Positions 12,201 to 21,235 of a stretch of 64,000 nucleotides of DNA are shown one piece after another (the stretch's first letter is position 1; every line of letters begins with the position of its first letter). The position numbers were made by a program, and so were the translations under genes. The notes under the pieces were generated by a model. That model was not told where the DNA came from and made no database searches. It saw only the letters and a list, made by a program, of their open reading frames with translations. Origin of the DNA: Stentor roeselii (Eukaryota > Ciliophora > Heterotrichea > Heterotrichida > Stentoridae); NCBI GenBank assembly GCA_006503475.1, contig RSEH01000219.1, positions 1-64,000 of the forward strand, read 5' to 3'.

Positions 12201-15200
12201 TAGAGTTAAATATTCCTGCTGCTTTTAACTTAGAAGAAATTCATGGAAAAATCGGAAATTTGGGAATGATTCCTCATTTTAAGTTCAGATTTAACTTGAA
12301 TTATCTTACTGAATCTGAATGTTTTAATGAATTTATCTTTTCTTTGGCTTTGTTTTCAATGAGTAGTTCTGGAAAATCAATGATGTACTTGCATGAAAAG
12401 TCAAAGATTTACATAGAAGTTGCGAATACTTTCAATGATAAGTTATTCAAAAGTGTTTCTTTTTTAAGGTTTTTAAGTATTTACGATTTTCAAGAGTTTT
12501 CATTGAGTGATATCCGGTTCAGCAATGATCTGAACTACGTCTGCAGGTATCTGAGAGCAATCGATGATCATTCAATCAATTTGAGTGATTTGAAGTACTC
12601 GACTGAAGAAAAATCAAGAAAAGAAGAAAATATCATTATGTTACAAAAGTATTTCATTCCTTTATGTGAAGGTCTTCCAAATTTTCACCAGTTAACGACA
12701 TTCACAAAGGTCTTGACTAAACTGTTCAAGAACTTCGAAAACAGCATGTTTTCAGTCGATATCATGAAATATCAAAAGCATGATTATGAGGAACTCGGAA
12801 TTAACATCTTTGAAAATATCAGGTCTTGTATATTGGAAAGTTTACTTGAAACTACCAAAGAGTTCACATCCAGATGTGTCAAAAGTGTGAAAAACAGTCA
12901 AAATTCAATGATTGGAATCATGGAAAAAGAAGAAAAAGAAAATGAAGAAATTGTCTTGGCTGACTATAGCATTAAATGGGAAAACTCAAATCATTTTATC
13001 ATGATTTTTGATAGTAATGGAGATTTCATGAATATTTATAGAAATCCTGAAAAAGTACCTGAAAATATTAAAAATCTTATTATTAGTCAGACTCTTATTG
13101 AGCAGAGGATCAAATATAACCTTCAAGATATGGATGTTAATGAGTTTACTTTGGAAAATGGATATATTGAAGATTATAATATGTATTCTAGTGAGCAGTT
13201 AATGGAAAAGCTTATTAGTTTTTATTCTAAGTACTCTCTGGTGAGTAATGATGATGATTTTAGACCATCTGCAGTAACTAAAGATATTCGACTGAGTCAA
13301 TTATATCAATTAGGATATATTTTGACACCTGATAACTTCTTGAAAATGAATCTTATTTTCATAAGATGCATCTCAAGACTTCCATTAATCATAATGGGTG
13401 AAACCGGTTGCGGCAAGACCTCACTCCTTCGTTTTTTCGTCGAAGAGATCCTTCAAGAGAAGTTAATGATAATCTACATCCACTCAGGAGTGACAAGCCA
13501 AGACATTTCAGACCACCTGACCCAAGCAAACGAAGAAGCAAAAACAACTAAAAAAGATCGAGTCTGGGTATTTTTCGACGAGTTCAACACGAGCGATTTA
13601 ATCGGTGATTTAGTTTCAGTCTTATGCGACAAGAAGCACTCAATAATTCTCAGTCCAAAGCTGGTCTTTGTGGGAGCCTGCAACCCTTACCGAGTGAAAA
13701 AATCGATAAACTTCAAAGAAAACGTGGGAATAAAGAAAAAATCTTCAAATAAGTACGACTCGATGCAGCTGGTCCATACAGTTAAACCTTTACCTGACAA
13801 AGCAATTGAATTCGTTTGGGACTTCGGAGTACTTCGTCCTTCTGAGATAAAAAACTACATCAGCAGCATGATGATTAAAAATAAAGTCAAACCAGTCATA
13901 TTATTCACTAATCTCATAACCACTGCTCATGAATACTTCCAAAACTCAGAAGATGTCAGTAGTGTCAGTTTAAGAGATGTGAATCGATTCACTCAACTTT
14001 ACGCCTGGTTCCATGAATCGATAAAATCTCGAAAATCTTTAAAATTAGAAAAACCACTTGATGAGTACTTAAAAATCAAAAAAATCTTAGAGAAAAATCT
14101 GGAGTTACAGGAAATTTTTCCTGGACTTTTAGCGTTTTTACATTGTTATTATTTAAGGATTTCTTGTCGTGATGACCGGATGCAGTTTTTATATTTAGTT
14201 GTCGGTCAAGCGCAGATGTTTGATGAAAGGTTTGACTTGGAACTTATTGAAAATTTGATTAAACTTGAACAACTTGAACTTATGAGCAGAATGAACCTCG
14301 CAGAAGGAATCGCTTTGAACATGGCTTTAATGGAAAATATTTTCGCTATTGTCCCTTGCGTACTTAATAAAATCCCTGTTTTTATCTGTGGAAAACCTGG
14401 ATGTAGCAAAAGCTTGGCTATTCAGATCATTTCTTCTAGCATGAGAGGTATTAAGAGTTCAGATCCTTACTTTTTTACACTTCCTGAACTTCAGATTGTC
14501 TCTTTTCAGGGATCTGAGTCTTGCACTTCTGAAGGAATTCAAGAAGTTTTTAACTCAGCTGAAAAACTTTTGAATAGAAAAAGAACTGTTTTACCTGTTG
14601 TACTTTTTGATGAAATTGGACTTGCGGAGGTGTCCAGGCATAATCCTTTGAAGATCTTGCATAAGTTGTTGGAATTTGAAAATTGTAAAGTTGCTTTTAT
14701 TGCTATTTCGAATTGGAGACTTGATGCCTCGAAGATGAATCGGGCTTTATATCTGGCAAGGCCAGATCCAGACAAAACCGATTTAGTATCAACAGCTAAA
14801 ACACTTTTCCACTCCTTCGGAGAAAGAAAAGATTCAGAATCCTGCATACAAGTGATAGAAAAAGTAGCAAAAGGTTATTCCAAGTTAAAAAAAGCGATGG
14901 CAGCTGAGAACTACGCAGATTTTTACGGTCTTCGAGATTTTTACCACACAATCAAGCTTATAGCAAGAAGATTCTTCCAATCTAAAGAAGAAGACTTATC
15001 ATCCTTAACACAAGAAGCGATTTTAAGAAACTTCAACGGCCTCGAAGGTTCAAGCGACACTCTTCCAACTTATTTCTCCGAAGCCTTCTCAGGTCTCAAC
15101 CTAAAAGTCCCATCTTCAAAACTTATTTCAGATAATCTTATAGACAGTCAATGCCGTTACCTGATGATTGTCTGTGCACAAGACGTTTCAGAATATTTAA

Positions 15201-18200
15201 AATCATTACTTCTTGACCATCATCTTCCAAATTACAAGTTTATTTTAGGAAGCACTTTTGAGAAAGATGTGAATGAAGAAGCTTCTAGATTTAAGATCTT
15301 GTCAGATATCATCGGGTATATGGAACAAGGGATTCCAGTGGTCATGCAGAATATGGATATTATTTATTCATCGCTTTATGACCTGTTTAACCAGAATTTC
15401 ATTGTTTTAGGAAAGACTAGGAAGTACTGTCGAGTCGCTCTTGGAGCTCATTTTAACCCCAGGTGCTTTGTTCATGAAAATTTCAAGGCTGTTGTGTTTT
15501 TAGATAATGATCGAACAGTCCTCGCGGAAACCGACGCTCCTCTTTTAAACAGATTCGAAAAACATTTTGTACTTTTGAAGGACTTGATTGACACAGAACT
15601 TTTAGAACTCTCGAAAGAAATTATCAACTGGGTTGAAGGGATTTTTCATATCAAAGGAAAAATCAACAGACTTCAACCTGGAGCAGTTTTTCCTTGTTTT
15701 AGTTTCGAGTCTATGAATTTGTTGATCCAGTTGTTAAAAGACCTGCCAAAGGACCAGATCATGAAAAAATGTCAGAATTTTTTGATAAAAAACTCAAGTT
15801 TCGACATTGTCTTTCTTTCCCGGGTCAACTCATTTGATCACCAAGAAATGACTAAAATAGTAAAAAAGTGGAGAGAAGTTCATTTAATAAAATTCAAAGA
15901 ATATGTGGAAAAAATTTCTAATAGAGAAAGTTATCTTTCCAAAGAAAAAACTGCAAAAGTAATCTGTTCAACTTTTGATATCATTGGAGTAGACTTCTTG
16001 AAAAAAGACCTTTCTGATTTAGTTCAATTCGAAAAATGTTGCAATTTCAAATCAGAGAATGAACTGCGACAAAGTTATCAAAAGTTCATCGATTCCAAGA
16101 AAAAAACTCTTTTTTTACTTGAACTTGACTACCAGAAAGAATCAAGACACTTCAAGTTCGTTGTAAGTTTTCTTGACACTCTTTCACAAGAGATTCATTC
16201 AGAAGATCACTCTGTTAAAAACATTTTCATTTTAGTTCGAATTCGCAGATGTGACGATCAAAGAAAGCCTTTTTTGTTATTCAAAGGATGGAAATATCGA
16301 ATGTTTGATGACCTTAACAACCAAAGCATCGAGCAGATGGAAGGCGTTATCGAGAAAGACTTATCAGAAATCGTGAAAAACGGAGAACTTTACGATTTTC
16401 ACCAACATTATGAAGAAATCACTCAAAAAGCTTTTGATTCTATCAACTTCCAATCCCCATTCTTCAGTTTTGAATATCTTCAAACCGTGAAAAAATCTCT
16501 CATCGAGTTCTTTTTAGAAGATAAAAACCTTGCCATAGTAATCCAGCGAAAAATTTTAGAAAGTATTGAAAATTCTCAAAAGATGAACCAAGACTGGATT
16601 TCTAATCTTTTCATCAGTGAAGGCATTATCAGGTCAGCGAAATCAGTGAAAGACGCTTTGATTATCAGCATATCAGAGAAGTTTTTACTTGAATACGCGA
16701 AACTCATTGTTGCTTGCGAGAAGAAGTCAGGTTTAAGTTCATTGAAAAAAATTAAATCTTATGAATCAGGTCATTTGATTTGGACTCAAATTTTTGAAGG
16801 GCTTCAGACCCTTCAGATACAAGTTCATTTAAAGTACGACAGCAACAACTTGAACTACCTCGCTGAGTTGTCGCTTCCTTTTATTTACGCGGATTATAAA
16901 ATGATGAAGGCAAAGTACTCAGAACTTGTCGCTTCAGAGGTCCCTGATGAGCAGATCGCTTCTGAGTTGAAAGACTTTCATTTGAAAAACAGCATCTGGA
17001 AAGATTCAGCTGGTCTTTTATTTGAAGATTTGAAGACTTTTGAATTTTTTGTTTCGGATTTCGTTGAAATCACTTTGATGGAAAGAGCAGTGGAAAAAAA
17101 GTTCACAGAAATAATCGCACAGATCTTAGAAGAACTCATGAACGGGTTGAAAAATGAAGAAAAAATGAAGGAACTCTTTGAGTTTCAAGGAAAAATTTTC
17201 AGCTTTAACAGTATTTTCATGATTTTCTGTAAATATCAGAAGATTGAGACACTTGAGTCAATTCTTGAGATGTTTAAAGCCTCTGATGAAGAAAAAGATA
17301 TTCGATTGAACTTCATGATAGAGTTGATAATAGAAAACATCTGTCCTTCTTTCACTGCAGAATTTCAATCAAATGACATTTTCGTTTACTCAAAAGATAT
17401 TTCAAGTCTTCTTTCTTTTCTGTCATCCTTCCCGAAACCAAGTAATTTTTGCATGTTAGAGTTTTGGTCAGAACTTAGTAAATTAACCTGCATGCCGCTT
17501 GTAATTTACACAGCTTTCATGATACAAGGCAAAACCCACGACTTTTTATTCACAAATGAAATGGCTCCTGCTTTACTTAACCAGTTCTACAATTATCCTG
17601 AACTTGACATTTCAAAAGCTAATAAATTTCGAATGTATTTCATGACCCAGCTGCTTGAAAGAAACGTTCAAATGATTCAGGTCGTTGCAAATGAAATCAG
17701 AGCTCCAGATACTTGGAAAATTTCAGGACCTTTGATTAAAACTCTATTAAAATGCACGGATTTAAAAGCGAAAATCAAGAATTTTGAAAGAGATTATGCA
17801 GATCATAGAAAATTTTCAGAGATATTCGAGAATAATAATCAACATTTGAATTTTCTTGTAATTTTCATTGAATCTTGTGAATTTACTGATGAATTTTGTG
17901 TCATGTTAATTGACAAACTTCGACTTCTAGACTTTAAAGTAAAAATTTTATCAGCTTTAAGAAACTGCTCGGTTTATTTAGAAGTTTTTGAAGATTCAGA
18001 GAAAACTGGGAATAAATTGAAGAAAATCGTTTCAGTTGCTAGGATCAAGTTTTACTTACATCAGTTTATGATATTTTCTAACCCTGACGCAAAAGTAAAC
18101 CAAGAGAACTTCGTCGAGGATCTAGGAAAAGTGCTGATTGAGAAAAAGACTTTAGATTATGAACTGTTTTGTTTGAAAGCCCTGAAAAACATTGCAAATG

Positions 18201-21028
18201 TCAGCACTTTAAAGCTAAATGAGCTCTGCTCGAGGACTCGGTATCCCTGGAGGATTAACTACAAAGAAATCGGGGTTCGTACCATGCTGGAAGTTTTTCC
18301 TTACTTCGAAGCAGTGAGTGTCCAGTATAAGTCTTTTCTTATAAAGGTCTGTGGACTGGTTGACAATGAAAAAGAACTCAACGACATCTTTTTGAAGCAA
18401 AAAAACGAATTAGAAGTCTTCGCTTTAGGACTCGCTTTTATGAACTCAGTTTATTTCATGTACACTCGACCGAATTTCAACAAAAGTCCTTACATCCGCT
18501 GGTTTTCTATGAAAGAAAATTTAATAATACAGAAGTTTGGCCAAGCGTTTTCGAAACTTTTGAAATTTTTCATTGAAAACTTCCCTGAAGGGTCTTTTCT
18601 TCACTTGAATGACGAGACAAGTACAAAAGACTTTCATATTGCGATGACTTCTACTTATGTCATGTTAGTTGGAGTCGTGTTTTCCTCAGTTCAAAATCAG
18701 TTTTCAAGGCAATTTTTCGATGCACATGGAAGGGTTTACAGTAATTTTAAAGAAAATGTTGGTAAAAGTTATTTTATTGGAGCAGAAAGATCAAAGATTC
18801 ATGATTATCTGAGTTATATGAAGATAAATTTCAATCAAATGAAAAATAAAAATTTCATGACGCATTATGCGAGAGGAGGGTCTTATGTGTGTTCAGAAGA
18901 CTGTGACTATCTTTATATTATTAATAACTGTGGAGGAGCCATGCTGGAGTCGAACTGTCCATTTTGCAATAAGAGAATCGGCGGCACTGGACATCAGATC
19001 ATCAACCGACCTGGACATCGGAATTTATCAGATGATGAAGCATTAAAATTTTTAGAGGAAAAAGTGAATCAATACAATTCAATGAACCTTAAAGGATTTT
19101 CTAATTTTTCCACAAGTATTCCTTTATCATGTCCTAGAAGACTAGCCTCTGATATTTCTTTCATACTTTTGAATACTTTCACTAATTCAATGTTTTTCTT
19201 CCTTTCGCTGAGTGGTTTATGTTCAGAGGCTGATTTAAGATCAGTTTACAATTCAGGAGACCTTCCAGTAGGCTCTATAATTCAAAGAAAAATCATAGAA
19301 AACTTAACAGAACTTAACAACAAGCATAAATCAGAAGAACTTATCTACTGGATCCTATCAACTATCAATGATTTCCGAGAAGTTCTTCTAAACTCATCAA
19401 CAGACCCTTCAAATTTTACCCTTCGAGACGAACTAGAAAAAAAATTCGAAGAAAAAATTCTCAGTCAAACCTTCATCGACCACTGCAACTCTTACAAGCG
19501 ATCAATCAGCAGCCTAAGAGAACCTTCAATACTTATAAACTTCATCGAAGAACTCAACCTGCCCCAAGACCCAAGTTACCAAAACCCTTCTCTCTTCCGA
19601 TTCACGACAGTTCCCACATGGGACACCTTGAAAGACGCTTTTACTTTATCAGTATCCAAAGAAAACTACGTGATTCTCTCAACATTTATCAACAAATTCG
19701 AAGAACTATCAAATCTTGAACATTTTTTTCATATTTTAATCTTTGCAAGAGACATGATTGATGAATGTTCTTTTACAGTTTCTAGAGCAACGGCAAATGT
19801 TTTGACTGTGAATGAGTTTCTCAGGACTCGTTCTCAGTTAAGAAGAAAATTTGAAAATTTCCGAAAAGCTTGGAGTCGATTGAGACTTGTTCTTCGTTTT
19901 GACTGCAGAGATTTTGAAAGGGTTGAAATAACTGGAGAGACTCCTATTGGGTACTTGTTGGTTGACACAGATATCAACAGTCTTGGAATTCATCTTGCTG
20001 CATGTCTGAGGAACTTGGCAGAGTTTCAAAATAATTTGGTTTCTTTGGCTCATAATGAAAAGAATTATAAAAGATTATCAGTTTTTAACATTAGTAGTGA
20101 AGATGTGTTTTTCATCAGTAATGAAAAATTGGACTCGGTTATTCAGAGTTGCTCGAATAATTGTCTTCAGTATGGCCGGGGACAAGAAATTGTTTATGAC
20201 TGGGATAAAGTCGATTTTTATATTCGAAGTTTTGCTGAAAAAGCGAAAATACTTGATAGTGAAAACTTGCCTACTGTTCAATATCAGTTCGAACTCCTTC
20301 ATGCAAGAAGTAGATTTGCAGGGATCATCACTGATATCAGGCAAAGGGTACCTCAGGTTAATTTGGAAGATGAAGAAGTGAAAAATTTTGTGAAACTTGT
20401 GAATGTCAAGGCTTTTAAAAAAGAAGTCGATGTTAAGGTTGTCTGGAAACAAGTTCATACTTGGCTTGAAAAACTTTTTCTTAGTTTGAGACATTCCAAG
20501 TCAGTTGAACATCAGATTATTGGAAGTGCTCAGGAAGTTCATGCAAGGTTTGAATTTGATTTAAAAGTTTCTGAGATTTTTAGTGGATTTGAAAATGAGA
20601 AGTGTATAAATCTTTATGAAATCACAGAAATTGAAGTTTTTGAAGAAGTCCTTAGGATTGTCAATGAACAGTATAAAATCGAGTTTTTTGATAAGACTTT
20701 AGCGAAAAATTTGATTTCTAAGTTTTGTGATGAGGTTTTTAATAGGTTTGATGTGAAAATACCGGGAAAAGGGGGAAAAGTTTTAAGGGAATCGAGAAAT
20801 GTTGTTAAAAGAATTGTTTTGAGACTACTTACTGCGAATACTGACCCGAAATTTAAGATTGTTGATTATTTTGGAATTGAGGATTATTGGAATCAGTTGT
20901 TTTTAAATGATGCTGAAGAGGCTGCTGAAGTCTTTCCGCAAGAATTTTGCTTAGAGCACGCGATTTATGTTGAAAGGGAACTAGGACTTAAAATCAAAGA
21001 GTTATGTCCAGATCCACCTATTAGATAA
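6242..21028 (+). CDS. Giant RNF213/mysterin-like AAA+ protein with RZ finger
   Basis: 4928 aa in one uninterrupted frame, close to human RNF213 (about 5200 aa). The dynein-like AAA core shows a degenerate P-loop near residue 1960 (SAYSGLGKSRF). An intact AAA follows, with Walker A GETGCGKTS near 2386 and Walker B FFDEFN near 2446. A second intact AAA has GKPGCSKS near 2717 and LFDEIGLAE near 2790, plus the family signature PLKILHKLLE. An E3-module segment, DAPLLNRFEKHF, lies near 3105. Near residues 4207-4250 is an RZ-type zinc finger, C-x3-C...CGGAM...CPFC...GGTGH. No RING was seen in the expected C-terminal half. RNF213 proteins use ATP and ubiquitin transfer, in animals against intracellular bacteria and at lipid droplets; the role in a ciliate is inference. 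Residues 270-311 are a perfect seven-residue repeat. The N-terminus (MSDSDQSS) matches that of its downstream paralogue. Confidence 0.9.
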   Translation: MSDSDQSSSDAADRLCKLKHEELSTISEACFRASLQIQSIFNQNLTWPDIFLFSILDDKSCFDQSFKSFLSNSRVFQGISPIWDVTLSTSSYQKFQDLEEKEKYSSMYFMLDMLKGRLNFQFRGDFYFVVNSLPPHEKLYGLVLAEAYPELALKILVCFQESEINQDEINLRMAEVAAVGRVLEKFENVEFETSPFEIDDFCVRPGVVVGFKTKSCGIFSESFGGVDKEEDEKGENQKLVEVEEKTVEPGEVQVDFGFLDKQEGEDGKEDNQKLLEDNQKLLEDNQILLEDNQKLLEDNQKLLEDNQILLEVKQEDVEALLEVPQDSALLDIEEKKESQPVIFQYFKDPSEVRQYIDPLVPFIPPQPTDNDLCLELFEQFKKNILEKISEFPEISENDRQSWPVLVLKWHENELNKNLDIYEKSEVFWKLSIEKRLLDILKNIREEEFVHYFYLFFKYGLGLLITEPESFFNLNKENDENLLFCIVDLPNTNLRPILAVLIIEHQDSPSQFIPKIHFFDFCDSETLETKKSEAKLTIPHVDLEKTFCKKGINSILIIEKDQKVLPATSLLNKIPARLKTIHFLYNFENPSDLNIFLVSSENKSYNASIIALNAENPSIHPFLFFFEAPLTSDSEYLIQMSLSSDNQTLQYVDKEAKRKLSSSRSIFLFNFEFKNHVKNFSSVVVPGSVLNDPFAELFFYISNLSLPEKGEDYESLIASFDSAFSKEKLRERTEKSYQFSILSFVENYIDIISGMDEDIQLEILYFVLLMIYSVEVFPFEGKIAESSLDCIIGIVKASHGKFLRVFMSKELIHFAIKGLVKCFIFAKDKGKEFKEMLDVFVDYRILRIAIKAYLDIYFDAGLEINDEEVYDMLTYCSLFRKKNKKIMFKILDSIKEPLRLFSNLNHPVFEMHNEEEKKNILRESLKKYQPSLQELVEFLKSVKEKELSFVFDQQELSKMIENSMKKHDIQLNQYFDDFKQLLGLIRLENEAGNLKVNVESIFINLLNQSSFGECMNYYLLYPECIPELFTIRVIKLMSSSSLPESLKIIEKEIESIPEDYKNQLSLVVIQQLATSNLFDFVKLFDDLHSDSLKSAYKIAFKTQNLSEPVFKSTFLELLKDKNKKNLKNCDLYQEILVEAQELLCSSEEDLTEKLLKNPNKTDLLYEFLSDEEIIQNSILYQKCFEFMKNLHKSLEEKTLLVSTLNMINHHSPSQKEAFIHYVRLIFRDINEQRQVLESLHENNKKLKEFNSFLKFMKNGVMNLASRFPEVVPLIQVYQNFMQNHEDLMIGECKFPGELQRLSDLVKEKKFPVSSKIFMNILMKHSDKKKRNFENTLAWDLTLYETLVLTISAGNIDKMTVNSFNFYFPDLSSQIITKEIIIMQEYFDGKVDVNYQEIEQKLRELSFTIDEYYRVKYLIFMIGKCSRVLDLPNHFGRYSNLDNLPLNPETRNLLASLLEQEIFLLSPECIRIMKIFLSTVNDYDNIISLACSTADEDLTFWRECFVSNMDNKGLTLEIIENFILITSFFNKLKTVSDNFVFYSNYLMELLNYEAFFNIFEVIANCNSSAGLLDDYSKSLNNQEQIKLNKIKKICENSVIRVKKSKNSYFAEIFPQVAEEGDSKGLSFIEIKELKDRALLSKYIIDQKDQENRKNDSIIYKNFVEFVDYLCAFINTLTELRQTLFKQSLDIEKEYFLVDSEYLELIKDSNFYILLLNDEWKRFYKEATSRSYLINFLDGESLYKIDQFFYNRNEDNLVSIIPVLNFMQKVPPDPSGETFKRPVSMNERLIIIENFLTELPDKIVEPKFCLDRFEHYPQEPGSVIIMETKEFYLGVLTVYSNYRKMLPRGDLVLFCHYSTKWEEIKLFLNRCFLNTDRDIYTLVNPENLSFNNQLKIESRATKQFHKQESIFYLAIVTADPSCKLVSNLSNHLIIPIENVQHYQFLSEKDVDEIVKNTCKNIFVVKSAYSGLGKSRFISRDMNINDSKNRLELNIPAAFNLEEIHGKIGNLGMIPHFKFRFNLNYLTESECFNEFIFSLALFSMSSSGKSMMYLHEKSKIYIEVANTFNDKLFKSVSFLRFLSIYDFQEFSLSDIRFSNDLNYVCRYLRAIDDHSINLSDLKYSTEEKSRKEENIIMLQKYFIPLCEGLPNFHQLTTFTKVLTKLFKNFENSMFSVDIMKYQKHDYEELGINIFENIRSCILESLLETTKEFTSRCVKSVKNSQNSMIGIMEKEEKENEEIVLADYSIKWENSNHFIMIFDSNGDFMNIYRNPEKVPENIKNLIISQTLIEQRIKYNLQDMDVNEFTLENGYIEDYNMYSSEQLMEKLISFYSKYSLVSNDDDFRPSAVTKDIRLSQLYQLGYILTPDNFLKMNLIFIRCISRLPLIIMGETGCGKTSLLRFFVEEILQEKLMIIYIHSGVTSQDISDHLTQANEEAKTTKKDRVWVFFDEFNTSDLIGDLVSVLCDKKHSIILSPKLVFVGACNPYRVKKSINFKENVGIKKKSSNKYDSMQLVHTVKPLPDKAIEFVWDFGVLRPSEIKNYISSMMIKNKVKPVILFTNLITTAHEYFQNSEDVSSVSLRDVNRFTQLYAWFHESIKSRKSLKLEKPLDEYLKIKKILEKNLELQEIFPGLLAFLHCYYLRISCRDDRMQFLYLVVGQAQMFDERFDLELIENLIKLEQLELMSRMNLAEGIALNMALMENIFAIVPCVLNKIPVFICGKPGCSKSLAIQIISSSMRGIKSSDPYFFTLPELQIVSFQGSESCTSEGIQEVFNSAEKLLNRKRTVLPVVLFDEIGLAEVSRHNPLKILHKLLEFENCKVAFIAISNWRLDASKMNRALYLARPDPDKTDLVSTAKTLFHSFGERKDSESCIQVIEKVAKGYSKLKKAMAAENYADFYGLRDFYHTIKLIARRFFQSKEEDLSSLTQEAILRNFNGLEGSSDTLPTYFSEAFSGLNLKVPSSKLISDNLIDSQCRYLMIVCAQDVSEYLKSLLLDHHLPNYKFILGSTFEKDVNEEASRFKILSDIIGYMEQGIPVVMQNMDIIYSSLYDLFNQNFIVLGKTRKYCRVALGAHFNPRCFVHENFKAVVFLDNDRTVLAETDAPLLNRFEKHFVLLKDLIDTELLELSKEIINWVEGIFHIKGKINRLQPGAVFPCFSFESMNLLIQLLKDLPKDQIMKKCQNFLIKNSSFDIVFLSRVNSFDHQEMTKIVKKWREVHLIKFKEYVEKISNRESYLSKEKTAKVICSTFDIIGVDFLKKDLSDLVQFEKCCNFKSENELRQSYQKFIDSKKKTLFLLELDYQKESRHFKFVVSFLDTLSQEIHSEDHSVKNIFILVRIRRCDDQRKPFLLFKGWKYRMFDDLNNQSIEQMEGVIEKDLSEIVKNGELYDFHQHYEEITQKAFDSINFQSPFFSFEYLQTVKKSLIEFFLEDKNLAIVIQRKILESIENSQKMNQDWISNLFISEGIIRSAKSVKDALIISISEKFLLEYAKLIVACEKKSGLSSLKKIKSYESGHLIWTQIFEGLQTLQIQVHLKYDSNNLNYLAELSLPFIYADYKMMKAKYSELVASEVPDEQIASELKDFHLKNSIWKDSAGLLFEDLKTFEFFVSDFVEITLMERAVEKKFTEIIAQILEELMNGLKNEEKMKELFEFQGKIFSFNSIFMIFCKYQKIETLESILEMFKASDEEKDIRLNFMIELIIENICPSFTAEFQSNDIFVYSKDISSLLSFLSSFPKPSNFCMLEFWSELSKLTCMPLVIYTAFMIQGKTHDFLFTNEMAPALLNQFYNYPELDISKANKFRMYFMTQLLERNVQMIQVVANEIRAPDTWKISGPLIKTLLKCTDLKAKIKNFERDYADHRKFSEIFENNNQHLNFLVIFIESCEFTDEFCVMLIDKLRLLDFKVKILSALRNCSVYLEVFEDSEKTGNKLKKIVSVARIKFYLHQFMIFSNPDAKVNQENFVEDLGKVLIEKKTLDYELFCLKALKNIANVSTLKLNELCSRTRYPWRINYKEIGVRTMLEVFPYFEAVSVQYKSFLIKVCGLVDNEKELNDIFLKQKNELEVFALGLAFMNSVYFMYTRPNFNKSPYIRWFSMKENLIIQKFGQAFSKLLKFFIENFPEGSFLHLNDETSTKDFHIAMTSTYVMLVGVVFSSVQNQFSRQFFDAHGRVYSNFKENVGKSYFIGAERSKIHDYLSYMKINFNQMKNKNFMTHYARGGSYVCSEDCDYLYIINNCGGAMLESNCPFCNKRIGGTGHQIINRPGHRNLSDDEALKFLEEKVNQYNSMNLKGFSNFSTSIPLSCPRRLASDISFILLNTFTNSMFFFLSLSGLCSEADLRSVYNSGDLPVGSIIQRKIIENLTELNNKHKSEELIYWILSTINDFREVLLNSSTDPSNFTLRDELEKKFEEKILSQTFIDHCNSYKRSISSLREPSILINFIEELNLPQDPSYQNPSLFRFTTVPTWDTLKDAFTLSVSKENYVILSTFINKFEELSNLEHFFHILIFARDMIDECSFTVSRATANVLTVNEFLRTRSQLRRKFENFRKAWSRLRLVLRFDCRDFERVEITGETPIGYLLVDTDINSLGIHLAACLRNLAEFQNNLVSLAHNEKNYKRLSVFNISSEDVFFISNEKLDSVIQSCSNNCLQYGRGQEIVYDWDKVDFYIRSFAEKAKILDSENLPTVQYQFELLHARSRFAGIITDIRQRVPQVNLEDEEVKNFVKLVNVKAFKKEVDVKVVWKQVHTWLEKLFLSLRHSKSVEHQIIGSAQEVHARFEFDLKVSEIFSGFENEKCINLYEITEIEVFEEVLRIVNEQYKIEFFDKTLAKNLISKFCDEVFNRFDVKIPGKGGKVLRESRNVVKRIVLRLLTANTDPKFKIVDYFGIEDYWNQLFLNDAEEAAEVFPQEFCLEHAIYVERELGLKIKELCPDPPIR
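7049..7174 (+). repeat. Six tandem 21-bp units coding a seven-residue repeat
   Basis: Six head-to-tail copies of GATAATCAG(A/T)(A/T)ATTATTGG-AA, 21 bp each with no length change. They encode DNQKLLE or DNQILLE in the order K, K, I, K, K, I, so the array is a 63-bp three-unit block duplicated once. It lies inside giant gene 1 in a Glu/Gln-rich linker (residues 270-311) and would form an amphipathic or coiled-coil helix. The copies are almost identical at DNA level, so the expansion is recent. The paralogue at 24862 lacks it. Confidence 0.97.
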
Positions 21029-21235
21029 TAATATTCATCAATAATATCCTTTCACAATCTTAAATCTTTAACTCCTGATAGATTAATTTGATTATCTTCA
21101 AATATTAATATTATCTTAATCAGAAAACCTTTCTTATCAACTCTTTTCTCAAACCTTTAACCGTTCCTAATAAAACCCTACTAAATAGAAGAACTCTAAT
21201 GTAGAGATAATTGAATGAATCACTAATATTTCAAT
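21029..21235. promoter_or_regulatory. Short gap with C-rich, G-poor leader of the kinase gene
   Basis: 207 bp between giant gene 1 and the kinase gene. The right part, about 21120-21190, is a C/T/A tract with very few G (for example CTTTCTTATCAACTC), like the leaders of other plus-strand genes in the window. No other element was seen. Confidence 0.35.
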
